Under the pieces are notes generated by a model. It was not told the origin of the DNA. It did not search any database and was given only the letters and a program-made list of their open reading frames with translations. Both the position numbers and the translations under genes were made by a program. A DNA stretch of 64,000 bases, taken from NCBI GenBank assembly GCA_041675505.1, contig JBAYTR010000001.1:186001-250000 (forward strand), read 5' to 3'. The DNA comes from JAGPCK01 sp041675505 (lineage in GTDB: Bacteria > Bacteroidota > Bacteroidia > UKL13-3). How positions within the stretch are numbered: position 1 is the first letter of the stretch; each line of letters starts with the position of its first letter. Positions 34,077 to 41,408 of the stretch are shown piece by piece.

Positions 34077-34775
34077 ATGAACAAAGTTATAAAAAAGCTG
34101 CTCATCGCTGCTATGGTAATGTTCAGCATAGTTAACGAAGTGAGCGCTCAGAAAGTGTGGCTGGGGTTAAAATTTGCCCCTTTGCTCTCCTGGAACAAAG
34201 CTGAATCAAACACAATATCAGCCGGCAAAACAAAATTTGCTTTTAACTACGGACTGTTAGCCGACTTTCAACTGGCAGAAAAATATTATGTGGGTACCGG
34301 TTTAGAAATTGCCTACATGGGCGGAGAAATAAAAACACCGCTGGCTACTCAAACTGTTGGCGGAATACCCTTTGCTGCCAGCAACATCAGCTACATGTAT
34401 CACCTGCAATACCTTCAAATTCCGCTCACATTAAAATTCCGCACCAAGGAAATAGGCCGACTGGCCTATTGGGCACAGTTTGGTTACGGTAACTCTTTCC
34501 TCATACGTGCTAAGGCAGATATTGATGGCAATGTTGCCAAAAAAGGAGATGGAGTTGATGTAAACAACGGCAATGAAGGCTTCAGTTTTAATGACAACAT
34601 TTACTTTTACCGCGGCTCCATGATTATTGGTGCGGGAATAGAATATCCTATCGGAGGAAATTCCAGATTAACTACCGGCTTGCGTTTTGATAACGGCATT
34701 TTTGATGTGCTTAAGGAAAAAACCATGAATGCCACCAACTCTAACCTTTCCCTGCAAATGGGAATTTACTTCTAG
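34077..34775 (+). CDS. PorT-like outer membrane beta-barrel protein
   Basis: The 232-residue product has a signal peptide (MNKVIKKLLIAAMVMFSIVNEVSAQ). It then has alternating hydrophobic strands typical of the small 8-strand barrels grouped as outer membrane beta-barrel/PorT family (VWLGLKFAPLLSWNK, YYVGTGLEIAYMGGEI, YLQIPLTLKFRTK, SMIIGAGIEYPIGGNSRLTTGLRFDNGIFD, LSLQMGIYF). The terminal aromatic residue is the usual barrel-insertion signal. PorT is a T9SS-related protein in Porphyromonas; orthology here is not proven. It starts 12 bases from the gldB start, in divergent orientation. Confidence 0.8.
   Translation: MNKVIKKLLIAAMVMFSIVNEVSAQKVWLGLKFAPLLSWNKAESNTISAGKTKFAFNYGLLADFQLAEKYYVGTGLEIAYMGGEIKTPLATQTVGGIPFAASNISYMYHLQYLQIPLTLKFRTKEIGRLAYWAQFGYGNSFLIRAKADIDGNVAKKGDGVDVNNGNEGFSFNDNIYFYRGSMIIGAGIEYPIGGNSRLTTGLRFDNGIFDVLKEKTMNATNSNLSLQMGIYF
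34082..34089 (-). promoter_or_regulatory. Putative -7 promoter box for gldB
   Basis: TAACTTTG on the minus strand fits TAnnTTTG and lies 16 bases before the gldB ATG at 34065. It is located inside the first codons of the divergent barrel gene. Confidence 0.4.
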
Positions 34776-34783
34776 CAAAAAAA

Positions 34784-36421
34784 ATGAAAATTGCGCTCGC
34801 ACAACTGAATTACCACGTAGGTAATTTTGAACAAAATACTTCCAAAATTATCCGCAGTATTGAACGCGCCAAAAACGATCAGGTTGATTTAATCGTGTTT
34901 GCCGAATTATCCATTTGCGGATATCCACCACGTGATTTTCTGGAGTTCAATGATTTTATCCGGCTTTGTAATGAAGCCGTTGAAAGTATAGCACAACACT
35001 GCATTGGCATAGCTGCTATTGTGGGCTCACCGGCCACCAATCCGCAGGTAGAGGGAAAAGATTTGTTTAACGCTGCCTGGTTTTTAAGTAGCGGTAAAGT
35101 AAATGCCATTCGCAACAAAACGCTGTTGCCAACTTACGATGTGTTTGATGAATACCGCTACTTTGAACCCAACCGTAGTTTTGACATCATTACCTGCGTA
35201 GGCAAAAAAATTGCGCTCACCATTTGTGAGGATTTATGGAACATCAACCACAATCCGCTATACATTACCACCCCCATGGATGAGCTGATCAAACACCGGC
35301 CCGATGTCATTATCAATATTGCAGCCTCTCCTTTTTCACACACGCAGCTTGCCTCACGCACACAGGTGTTGCGCAACAATGCCGAAAAGTACAAGCTACC
35401 GCTGCTTTATGTAAACCATGTGGGCGCGCAAACTGAACTAATCTTTGATGGAGGTTCACTTGCCATGAATGCACAGGGAGAAATAACAAAGCAACTGAAA
35501 TCATTTGAAGAAGATTATGCCGTTGTTACACTCGAAGAAATAAATGCAGCCAAAGGCACCCAAACTACCGTACCACAAAAAATGGAACAGCTAGAGCATG
35601 CGTTGGTGCTGGGCATACGCGACTACTTCAAAAAACTCGGCTTCACCAAAGCAATACTTGGTCTTTCAGGAGGAATAGACTCGGCACTGGTTGTATATCT
35701 TGCTGCACGTGCTTTGGGAGAAGAGAATGTAAAAGCGGTGTTAATGCCTTCACAATTTTCGTCAGACCACTCCATCAGCGACTCACTGGAGTTGTGCAAA
35801 AATCTAGGAGTGTCGCATGAAATCATTCCTATTGAACGCGCCTTTAATACCTTTAGAGAATTACTACAGCCTGCATTTGGCAATTTACCTTTTGACCTAA
35901 CGGAAGAAAACATGCAAGCCCGTTGCCGCGGATTAATTCTGATGGGACTGAGTAATAAGTTTGGCTACATACTGTTGAATACTTCAAACAAAAGTGAAAT
36001 GGCGGTGGGTTACGGAACCTTGTATGGCGATATGTGCGGTGGCCTCTCCGTTATAGGTGATTTGTACAAAACAGAAATTTTTGAGTTGTGCCGCTATATC
36101 AACCGCGATAAGGAGATTATACCGGAGAACATTATCACCAAACCACCATCGGCTGAGTTACGACCAAATCAGAAAGACAGCGACTCGTTGCCTGATTATG
36201 AACAACTCGACCCCATACTTTTTGAATACATTGAGAAAAGAAAAAGTCCGGGAGAAATTATTCGTATGGGGTATGATGAAGCCATTGTAAAACGCATACT
36301 CCGTTTGGTAAACATGAACGAATACAAACGACACCAAACACCTCCTATTTTACGTATGTCTCCTAAAGCTTTCGGTATGGGCAGAAGAATGCCTATTGTT
36401 GCTAAATACCTTACCGACTAA
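34784..36421 (+). CDS. nadE: Glutamine-dependent NAD+ synthetase NadE
   Basis: The 545-residue two-domain enzyme amidates nicotinate adenine dinucleotide to NAD+ using glutamine. Residues 1 to about 250 are a nitrilase-type glutaminase with the Glu-Lys-Cys triad segments VFAELSICGYPPRDF, RNKTLLPTYDVFDEYR and LTICEDLWN. The remainder is the ATP-pyrophosphatase synthetase domain with the P-loop LGLSGGIDSALVVYLAARALG, the LNTSNKSEMAVGYGTLYGDMCGG block and KPPSAELRPNQKDSDSLPDYE. Length and order are normal. It follows the barrel gene by 8 bases. nadE is a frequent neighbour of gldB in Bacteroidota as I recall. Confidence 0.96.
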   Translation: MKIALAQLNYHVGNFEQNTSKIIRSIERAKNDQVDLIVFAELSICGYPPRDFLEFNDFIRLCNEAVESIAQHCIGIAAIVGSPATNPQVEGKDLFNAAWFLSSGKVNAIRNKTLLPTYDVFDEYRYFEPNRSFDIITCVGKKIALTICEDLWNINHNPLYITTPMDELIKHRPDVIINIAASPFSHTQLASRTQVLRNNAEKYKLPLLYVNHVGAQTELIFDGGSLAMNAQGEITKQLKSFEEDYAVVTLEEINAAKGTQTTVPQKMEQLEHALVLGIRDYFKKLGFTKAILGLSGGIDSALVVYLAARALGEENVKAVLMPSQFSSDHSISDSLELCKNLGVSHEIIPIERAFNTFRELLQPAFGNLPFDLTEENMQARCRGLILMGLSNKFGYILLNTSNKSEMAVGYGTLYGDMCGGLSVIGDLYKTEIFELCRYINRDKEIIPENIITKPPSAELRPNQKDSDSLPDYEQLDPILFEYIEKRKSPGEIIRMGYDEAIVKRILRLVNMNEYKRHQTPPILRMSPKAFGMGRRMPIVAKYLTD

Positions 36422-36958
36422 TTGAAAAAACTTCTCCTCCTTTTATTCCCGATAATCATTTCGAGTAAGGTAGCGCGTGCGCAACACCTTAAAGTGAAGC
36501 ATGCATTTTATGCTGAAGCAATAGGTAACGGCAAAAGTTATTCCCTCAACTATGAACGCAGGCTGTATAACTCCACACAGGTATACCTGTTTTTAAGAGC
36601 CGGAATAAGTCCTACAAAATATAAAAATGTAACCAACCCTTACCATGCTCCTAAATTTCCGATAGAATTGAATGTGGTTATGCGCAGTGTGTATGAGCAC
36701 ATGGTAGAGTGCGGAATAGGTGTAACGCCTTACATGAGCAGGGACAAAACAGAAAATACCAATGGCACCTCAACAGCAACAGGTTCATACGAACTGAACA
36801 GGTACTATGTGCTGCGTTGCGGCTACCGCTATCAACCAACAGAAAGCGGCATCGTATTCAGAATAGCCATTACTCCTTTGCTGGCCGATGAAGATGACAC
36901 CCACATCAGCAATAAAATTCTACCGCTTTACGGAATAAGTTTAGGGTACACGTTTTAA
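36422..36958 (+). CDS. Small secreted/outer membrane protein of unknown function
   Basis: The 178-residue product has a signal peptide (MKKLLLLLFPIIISSKVARAQ). Beta-strand-like segments follow (HAFYAEAIGNGKSYSLNYERRLYN, TQVYLFLRAGIS, YYVLRCGYRYQPT, VFRIAITPLL, LYGISLGYTF), the last ending in phenylalanine, consistent with a small outer membrane barrel. The start is TTG immediately after the nadE stop (TAA-TTG). Its end overlaps the converging DUF2490 gene by four bases (TTAA). Function unknown. Confidence 0.72.
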   Translation: MKKLLLLLFPIIISSKVARAQHLKVKHAFYAEAIGNGKSYSLNYERRLYNSTQVYLFLRAGISPTKYKNVTNPYHAPKFPIELNVVMRSVYEHMVECGIGVTPYMSRDKTENTNGTSTATGSYELNRYYVLRCGYRYQPTESGIVFRIAITPLLADEDDTHISNKILPLYGISLGYTF

Positions 36959-37662
36959 AACCAGTCGTCCTCTTTTTTCTTATCCTTCTTGCTTTTTTTC
37001 TTCACCAAATCCAACTCATACATCAAACCTATGTTGTAGGTAATGTCTCTTGGTGCATTATTATAATCGGGTTGAATAAAATAAAACACGTCCACTGCAT
37101 GGCCGTTTTTAAACTGCACATTACAGCCAGCGGTGTAGCGAATTCTGCGCAACTCATCTACTGTAGAAGAGAGCTTATAAAAAGGCTCGACTGAACTGTA
37201 AACCGCTACATCTTCGTGTAGCTTATATTTCAACTGCAAACGGTACCTTAAAAAAGAATACGGCTCGTTGCCCGGCTCATAGGCGTTACCGAAATAAGCT
37301 TGCCTTCTTTGCCATACTAAACGGTTGCTTACTGTAAAATTTCCTTTTTGCCATTTGTGCTGTAGCCCGGCACCAAAACGATGCAGGTCATTTGTTCTGT
37401 TGGTACTGAAACGGTACTCAGCCTCAGCAAATAATTTTTTCTTCACTAATGTAAACTGCCAGGTGCCCGTAAAATAGGAACCACTGAAGGCAGATATATT
37501 GTTGTTGGCCCGGTACTGGTACTGCACAGCCGCACTCATACCTTTAGGTAAATCAATATTGGCCTTGATGCCGGTTCGCAAACGCAAATCTTTTCGGGTG
37601 TCCTGCGCACTGACCTGTGTAAATAAAAAAAATGTGAAGAGAAAATAAACCGCTTTGTTCAT
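36955..37662 (-). CDS. DUF2490-type outer membrane protein
   Basis: The 235-residue product has a signal peptide (MNKAVYFLFTFFLFTQVSAQ) and a set of strands typical of DUF2490 barrels (LRTGIKANIDLPKGMSAAVQYQYRANNN, KLFAEAEYRFSTNRTNDLHRFGAGLQHKWQKG, NRLVWQRRQAYF, LQLKYKLHEDVAVYSSVEPFY). It ends in a lysine-rich tail (VKKKSKKDKKKEDDWF). It is the last gene of a four-gene operon with DUF4956, the VTC-domain gene and a lipoprotein, starting three bases after DUF4956. It may provide the outer-membrane part of that system. Confidence 0.82.
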   Translation of the reverse strand: MNKAVYFLFTFFLFTQVSAQDTRKDLRLRTGIKANIDLPKGMSAAVQYQYRANNNISAFSGSYFTGTWQFTLVKKKLFAEAEYRFSTNRTNDLHRFGAGLQHKWQKGNFTVSNRLVWQRRQAYFGNAYEPGNEPYSFLRYRLQLKYKLHEDVAVYSSVEPFYKLSSTVDELRRIRYTAGCNVQFKNGHAVDVFYFIQPDYNNAPRDITYNIGLMYELDLVKKKSKKDKKKEDDWF

Positions 37663-37665
37663 TGA

Positions 37666-38313
37666 CTAATCATCATCTGAACCCATGCCACGCGAGGTAG
37701 ACTCATTCTGTTTGGAATAATAGAACGCATTAATTTGCGCTACGTCTTTCAGAAAATCAACGCGAATAAGTTCAACGCGGTGAATGGGTAATCCGGTACG
37801 GTTTTGCAAATCAGCAATCATATCATCACGTTTATCAGGATGAATTAATTCAATGCGCTCGTAATTGATTTCTTTGAAATTTTCGTGGTCGAGCGACAAC
37901 TGACGATCGAGCAAAAAGCTCATGGCGAGTATAAGTGCGTTCGCTATCAGCAACAGCCACCAACCGTCTTCTGTTTGACCCAGTGAGTTGATGATGGCCA
38001 TGGCCACACTCAAAAAGAAATAACCCATTTCGCGGATAGGAACAGTTACTGTTCGGTACCTTAAAATGGAAAAGATGGCAAATAAACCGAAGGCAAAACC
38101 CATTTTCAGTTTAACACTGCTCAACAAGAAACAGATTAAAAAGTTAAGTGTGTTAAAAAGGAAAAAGGTAAATACAAAGTCCTGGTTGCGGTGGCGCGGG
38201 TAATAAATAAAGCGCACCAAAATAACAATTGCCACTAGGTTGAGGCCATATCGTAATACAAAATCCATCAGGTCTGCGTGACCTGCTACATCTCCTGAAT
38301 CAAGTGTTTCCAT
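37666..38313 (-). CDS. DUF4956 membrane protein
   Basis: The 215-residue product has about four membrane segments in the first 125 residues (LNLVAIVILVRFIYY, VFTFFLFNTLNFLICFLL, GFAFGLFAIFSIL, GYFFLSVAMAIINSL ... WWLLLIANALILAMSFLL) and the DUF4956 signature AIFSILRYRTVTVPIREMGYFF. The cytoplasmic C-terminal domain is soluble and ends GMGSDDD. It overlaps the VTC gene by 14 bases. DUF4956 genes are regularly found beside VTC-domain genes, suggesting a membrane partner of that enzyme; this is inference. Confidence 0.88.
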   Translation of the reverse strand: METLDSGDVAGHADLMDFVLRYGLNLVAIVILVRFIYYPRHRNQDFVFTFFLFNTLNFLICFLLSSVKLKMGFAFGLFAIFSILRYRTVTVPIREMGYFFLSVAMAIINSLGQTEDGWWLLLIANALILAMSFLLDRQLSLDHENFKEINYERIELIHPDKRDDMIADLQNRTGLPIHRVELIRVDFLKDVAQINAFYYSKQNESTSRGMGSDDD

Positions 38314-39070
38314 GCAATATTTTTTTAATTTTTATAAGGTTAGGTTTAAATGCGTTGTGTTTTATAGGCTCCAGCAAAGCCACACCGGTGGTGTACTTAC
38401 TAAAGCCAATCTGTTCAAAATGTCTTTTCTTAAACGCCTGTATCATGGGGCTGAATACACTGCTCTTATCCTGTTTCACCTCGGCAATTACCAACTGCGG
38501 AAACCCTGCCTCTTTGCTGAAATTATCAAAGCAAATATTCAAATCAAGTGTGGCCCGTTCAGGCAAATCTTTTCCTGCTAAAGTGATGCGTTTAAAACGA
38601 ATCCAGAGTTTTTTCTCCAGATCATCGTTATTCAAGTACTTGTGGTAAATGAGTTCTTTTTCTCTATCACGCAGGGTATCAAAAATGGTGCTTTCTCTGA
38701 ACCTTTTTTTATCGGTACGTAAGCCGTTTACCTTGTACTTCACTTCAAAAAAAGTGAGACCTGAGTCCATGTACCTGCGGTAACGCACCTTTACCCTGTT
38801 GGGCCGGCCGCTGTGGTGAAAACGGTACAACAAATAATCATGTGTATCAAAATACAGCGACTCATAATTAAACATGCGCCTGCCGTCAATATCCAGTACG
38901 TTATAATGCGGCTGCAACTCTTTCAGAATATCGGGGAAATGTTTGAAGTGAAAAACGAATTTAGAATCAACACGGTTGAGCAGTTGCACACCATCCAATT
39001 GTTGCAGCGAAATGGGATCCATCTCCAGCAACAGTTTATTTACTTCCTGTTCCTCTAACTCAAAACCCAT
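38300..39070 (-). CDS. VTC-domain protein, polyphosphate polymerase type
   Basis: The 256-residue product has the VTC fold of the triphosphate tunnel superfamily, which in yeast Vtc4 makes polyphosphate from ATP. Visible are the basic strands LLNRVDSKFVFHF, the RVKVRYRRY and FFEVKYKVNGLRTDKKR strands (ExK pattern), RATLDLNICFDNF and the late acidic strand VIAEVKQDKSSV. These supply the lysine/arginine tunnel and metal-binding glutamates. ATG 39070 is used because it shares one base with the preceding lipoprotein stop (TGATG); the frame is open further upstream. Polyphosphate synthesis is likely from the fold but not proven. Confidence 0.88.
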   Translation of the reverse strand: MGFELEEQEVNKLLLEMDPISLQQLDGVQLLNRVDSKFVFHFKHFPDILKELQPHYNVLDIDGRRMFNYESLYFDTHDYLLYRFHHSGRPNRVKVRYRRYMDSGLTFFEVKYKVNGLRTDKKRFRESTIFDTLRDREKELIYHKYLNNDDLEKKLWIRFKRITLAGKDLPERATLDLNICFDNFSKEAGFPQLVIAEVKQDKSSVFSPMIQAFKKRHFEQIGFSKYTTGVALLEPIKHNAFKPNLIKIKKILHGNT

Positions 39071-39486
39071 CAGAAACTGTAAATTAAATCGCGCACGGTT
39101 ACTGTACCCTTTTTGTCGTCCACTTTCACATTCACCACATCTGAACCCTGGTTGAGCGGACAACCTGTGCAATCATCACTTACCACCCACACTTTATAGT
39201 CGCCTTTGTTGAGCCATTCAAAAGAATAACTGCCGTCAAAAGAAGTGCGGGTATCATCATCAACAGCATTGCTGTTACCGTAAGAAATATATACTCTTAC
39301 TCCGGCTATGTAACCGGAATCAACCCGAATGCCGTTTTTATTGACATCATATGCATATACCTTACCCGAAATAGTAGCCTGCCCGCCACGACCTTCCTCC
39401 TTTTTACAGGAGTTGAACAAAAACAGTACTGTGGTGAATAGCAGCGTAAAAACTACTGCCGACTGTGATTTAAAGGTTTGCACCAT
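39070..39486 (-). CDS. Lipoprotein with a carboxypeptidase-regulatory-like beta domain
   Basis: The 138-residue product has a lipoprotein signal (VVFTLLFTTVLFLFNSC; Cys27). A Gly-rich linker and one beta-sandwich domain follow (ATISGKVYAYDVNKNGIRVDSGYIAGVRVYI ... TRTSFDGSYSFEWLNKGDYKVWVV). This is the pattern of transthyretin/CarboxypepD_reg or SdrD-B-like domains common on Bacteroidota outer-membrane lipoproteins. Two cysteines (DDCTGCP) could form a disulfide. It is the first gene of the operon with the VTC, DUF4956 and DUF2490 genes. Confidence 0.8.
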   Translation of the reverse strand: MVQTFKSQSAVVFTLLFTTVLFLFNSCKKEEGRGGQATISGKVYAYDVNKNGIRVDSGYIAGVRVYISYGNSNAVDDDTRTSFDGSYSFEWLNKGDYKVWVVSDDCTGCPLNQGSDVVNVKVDDKKGTVTVRDLIYSF

Positions 39487-39566
39487 TATTAAGGTTAAGT
39501 TAATTTAACGGTAAAGATGTATTAATTTAACCTTTCATGCAAACTACAGGTCGAAAAAAAGAGGCT

Positions 39567-39599
39567 TTTGTTGTCACACGCGTGAGTTGGCTATATTTG
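39567..39599 (+). promoter_or_regulatory. Promoter of the DNA glycosylase gene, leaderless
   Basis: A -33 TTTG (39567-39570), a 21-base spacer and a -7 TATATTTG (39592-39599) form a full Bacteroidota promoter. The -7 box ends only three bases (TAC) before the ATG at 39603, so the transcript should begin at about the start codon. Confidence 0.7.
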
Positions 39600-39602
39600 T
39601 AC

Positions 39603-40202
39603 ATGCACTATACCGTCTATCTGAATAAAGACCGGCAGCTCAAAAAGCTGATAGCCGCTCACGGGGCCTTTGAACTAAAACCCCGTAAAAAAGTGTACCT
39701 GCACCTGTGTGCTTCCATTATGTCGCAACAGCTTTCAACCAAAGTGGCTGATATTATTTACCAGCGTTTTGTTAACCTTTATCCCCAACCGGCCCCCACT
39801 ATAGCGCAAATACTTGACACTCCATTTGAACAATTGCGTGGCATCGGTTTATCGAATGCCAAAGCACAATACGTACTCAACGTGTGCAGCTACTTTAAGG
39901 AACAGCGCCTTACAGATACCCAACTGCACCGCATGAGTAATGAAGAGGTGCTGCAATGCCTAACCCCCATAAAAGGTGTAGGGCAATGGACCGTTGAAAT
40001 GTTGCTGATGTTTACACTGGGGCGGGAAGATGTTTTTGCGCCAGATGACTTGGGCATACAACAAGCCATGATAAAATTGTACAACCTCAATGCCACAGAC
40101 AAAAAACAATTGAAGCAGGATATGCTGCGCATCTCAGGCAAATGGAGCCCTTACCGCACATATGCCTGCCTGCATTTGTGGCGGCATAAGGATAGTAAAT
40201 GA
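39603..40202 (+). CDS. DNA-3-methyladenine glycosylase (AlkA-like, HhH-GPD)
   Basis: This base-excision repair enzyme removes alkylated purines from DNA. The 199-residue product has the HhH-GPD fold: LCASIMSQQLSTKVADIIYQRF, LRGIGLSNAKAQYV, the helix-hairpin-helix LTPIKGVGQWTVEMLLMF (120-137) and the catalytic aspartate in DVFAPDDLGIQQA (148/149). The frame continues upstream to 39537, but the promoter box at 39592-39599 fixes ATG 39603. From residue 100 on, the gene is repeated as a truncated copy at 42462-42764, and the R-M genes lie between the two copies. It is intact and should be functional. Confidence 0.92.
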   Translation: MHYTVYLNKDRQLKKLIAAHGAFELKPRKKVYLHLCASIMSQQLSTKVADIIYQRFVNLYPQPAPTIAQILDTPFEQLRGIGLSNAKAQYVLNVCSYFKEQRLTDTQLHRMSNEEVLQCLTPIKGVGQWTVEMLLMFTLGREDVFAPDDLGIQQAMIKLYNLNATDKKQLKQDMLRISGKWSPYRTYACLHLWRHKDSK

Positions 40203-40238
40203 TTGCTCTGTCGAAAGTAGCATCCGACAGCATGGAAA
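39900..40238 (+). repeat. Left copy of the ~339-bp direct repeat flanking the R-M genes
   Basis: This is the 3' half of the glycosylase gene (from codon 100) plus 36 bases past its stop. It matches 42462-42800 without gaps by manual alignment. In the 98 shared codons 26 differ, 20 of them synonymously, about 90% nucleotide identity. The tails share 29 of 36 bases and both can form a small hairpin with a GTCG/CGAC core just after the stop codon. Confidence 0.9.
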
Positions 40239-40364
40239 CACTACTACTCAAACCAAAAAGTATCTATAACACTATCCGTACTTTACCGCTCTTTTTTATC
40301 AAACCGTCATTAATACGTTTATGTATTTGTTGAAAAATCAGGGGTTAGACATCTATGTTTTTAC

Positions 40365-40372
40365 TACCTTTG
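40365..40372 (+). promoter_or_regulatory. Putative -7 promoter box for the methyltransferase gene
   Basis: TACCTTTG fits TAnnTTTG and lies 15 bases before the ATG at 40388, supporting that start over the in-frame ATG at 40355. No good -33 box at the normal spacing is visible. Confidence 0.45.
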
Positions 40373-40387
40373 ACTTTACAAAAATTA

Positions 40388-41407
40388 ATGACTAAGTATA
40401 TAGACCATATAAACGAGACGCTCAAGCCGAGAATATCTGAACAAGAGGTTGTTCTTGACCTGTTTGCTGGTTGTGGTGGTTTGTCATTAGGTTTTGAGGC
40501 AGCTGGCTACAAGACTATTGGCTACGAAATGGACAGAGCAGCCTCCGAGACTTATAACAAAAATCTAGTTGGCCAATGTTTCCCAACAAAACTTGACATT
40601 AACTTTGAATACCCACAAGCTGACATAGTAATTGGTGGGCCTCCTTGCCAACCATTTAGCGTAGGTGGGCACCAAAAAGGGATGGAAGACGCGAGAGATG
40701 GTTTTCCTGTTTTTATAGACGCGGTTAAGAGGTTACAACCGAAGGTTTTTATGTTCGAAAATGTTCGGGGACTTTTATACACGAACAAATGGTATTTCAA
40801 TTTAGTATTGACCGAGCTTCGCAAACTAGGTTATATCATTGACTTCAAGTTACTCAACGCAGTAAATTTCGGTGTTCCTCAAAACAGAGAAAGACTTTTT
40901 GTTTTCGGTCATCGAGCAAAATTTAATTTCCCAAAACCAAATCATCATAAAGTAACAGTAGGTGAAGCAATTGGAGATTTGATGTTCACAACTCCTCCTG
41001 AAAGTAAATTTTTCACAGCATCAATGGACACTTATGTTGCTAAATATGAAAAAGCGTCTTCGTGCATTAACCCAAGAGACTTGTATGCTGACAAACCAGC
41101 AAGAACTTTGACTTGTAGAAATCTTGCAGGGGCAACGGGTGACATGCAACGAGTAAGGCTAAAAGACGGAAGAAGAAGAAGACTTTTGCATAGTGAAGCG
41201 GCAAGACTACAGAGTTTTCCTGATTGGTATGAGTTTATCGGAAACGAAACCCAAAGATTTAATCAAATTGGAAATGCAGTTCCTCCTCTATTAGCTTATC
41301 AAATGGCATTAGCATTGAAAGAGTGCTTTCAAATGGAAGAACTGTATTCAGCGGAAGAAATTATAGAAAATAACTTACAGCCAAATCAAGTGCTGACACT
41401 TTTTTAA
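40388..41407 (+). CDS. DNA (cytosine-5)-methyltransferase of a type II R-M system
   Basis: The enzyme methylates cytosine C5 within a specific site and so protects host DNA from the partner nuclease. The 339-residue product has all core motifs: I DLFAGCGGLSLGFE (about 24-37), IV GGPPCQPFSVGG with the catalytic Cys, VI MFENVRGLL, VIII QNRERLFVFG, a short variable target-recognition region, and IX-X with RLQSFPDWY and GNAVPPLLAYQMA. It is one base upstream of the nuclease gene. The region is richer in A/T than the flanking genes, in line with transfer. The target sequence cannot be read from the protein. Confidence 0.95.
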   Translation: MTKYIDHINETLKPRISEQEVVLDLFAGCGGLSLGFEAAGYKTIGYEMDRAASETYNKNLVGQCFPTKLDINFEYPQADIVIGGPPCQPFSVGGHQKGMEDARDGFPVFIDAVKRLQPKVFMFENVRGLLYTNKWYFNLVLTELRKLGYIIDFKLLNAVNFGVPQNRERLFVFGHRAKFNFPKPNHHKVTVGEAIGDLMFTTPPESKFFTASMDTYVAKYEKASSCINPRDLYADKPARTLTCRNLAGATGDMQRVRLKDGRRRRLLHSEAARLQSFPDWYEFIGNETQRFNQIGNAVPPLLAYQMALALKECFQMEELYSAEEIIENNLQPNQVLTLF

Positions 41408-41408
41408 G

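Noticed and set aside
40203..40238. Possible intrinsic terminator after the glycosylase gene
   Set aside because: The stem is only about five to six pairs and has no T-run. It is conserved in both repeat copies, but that may only be shared descent, so I did not list it as a terminator.
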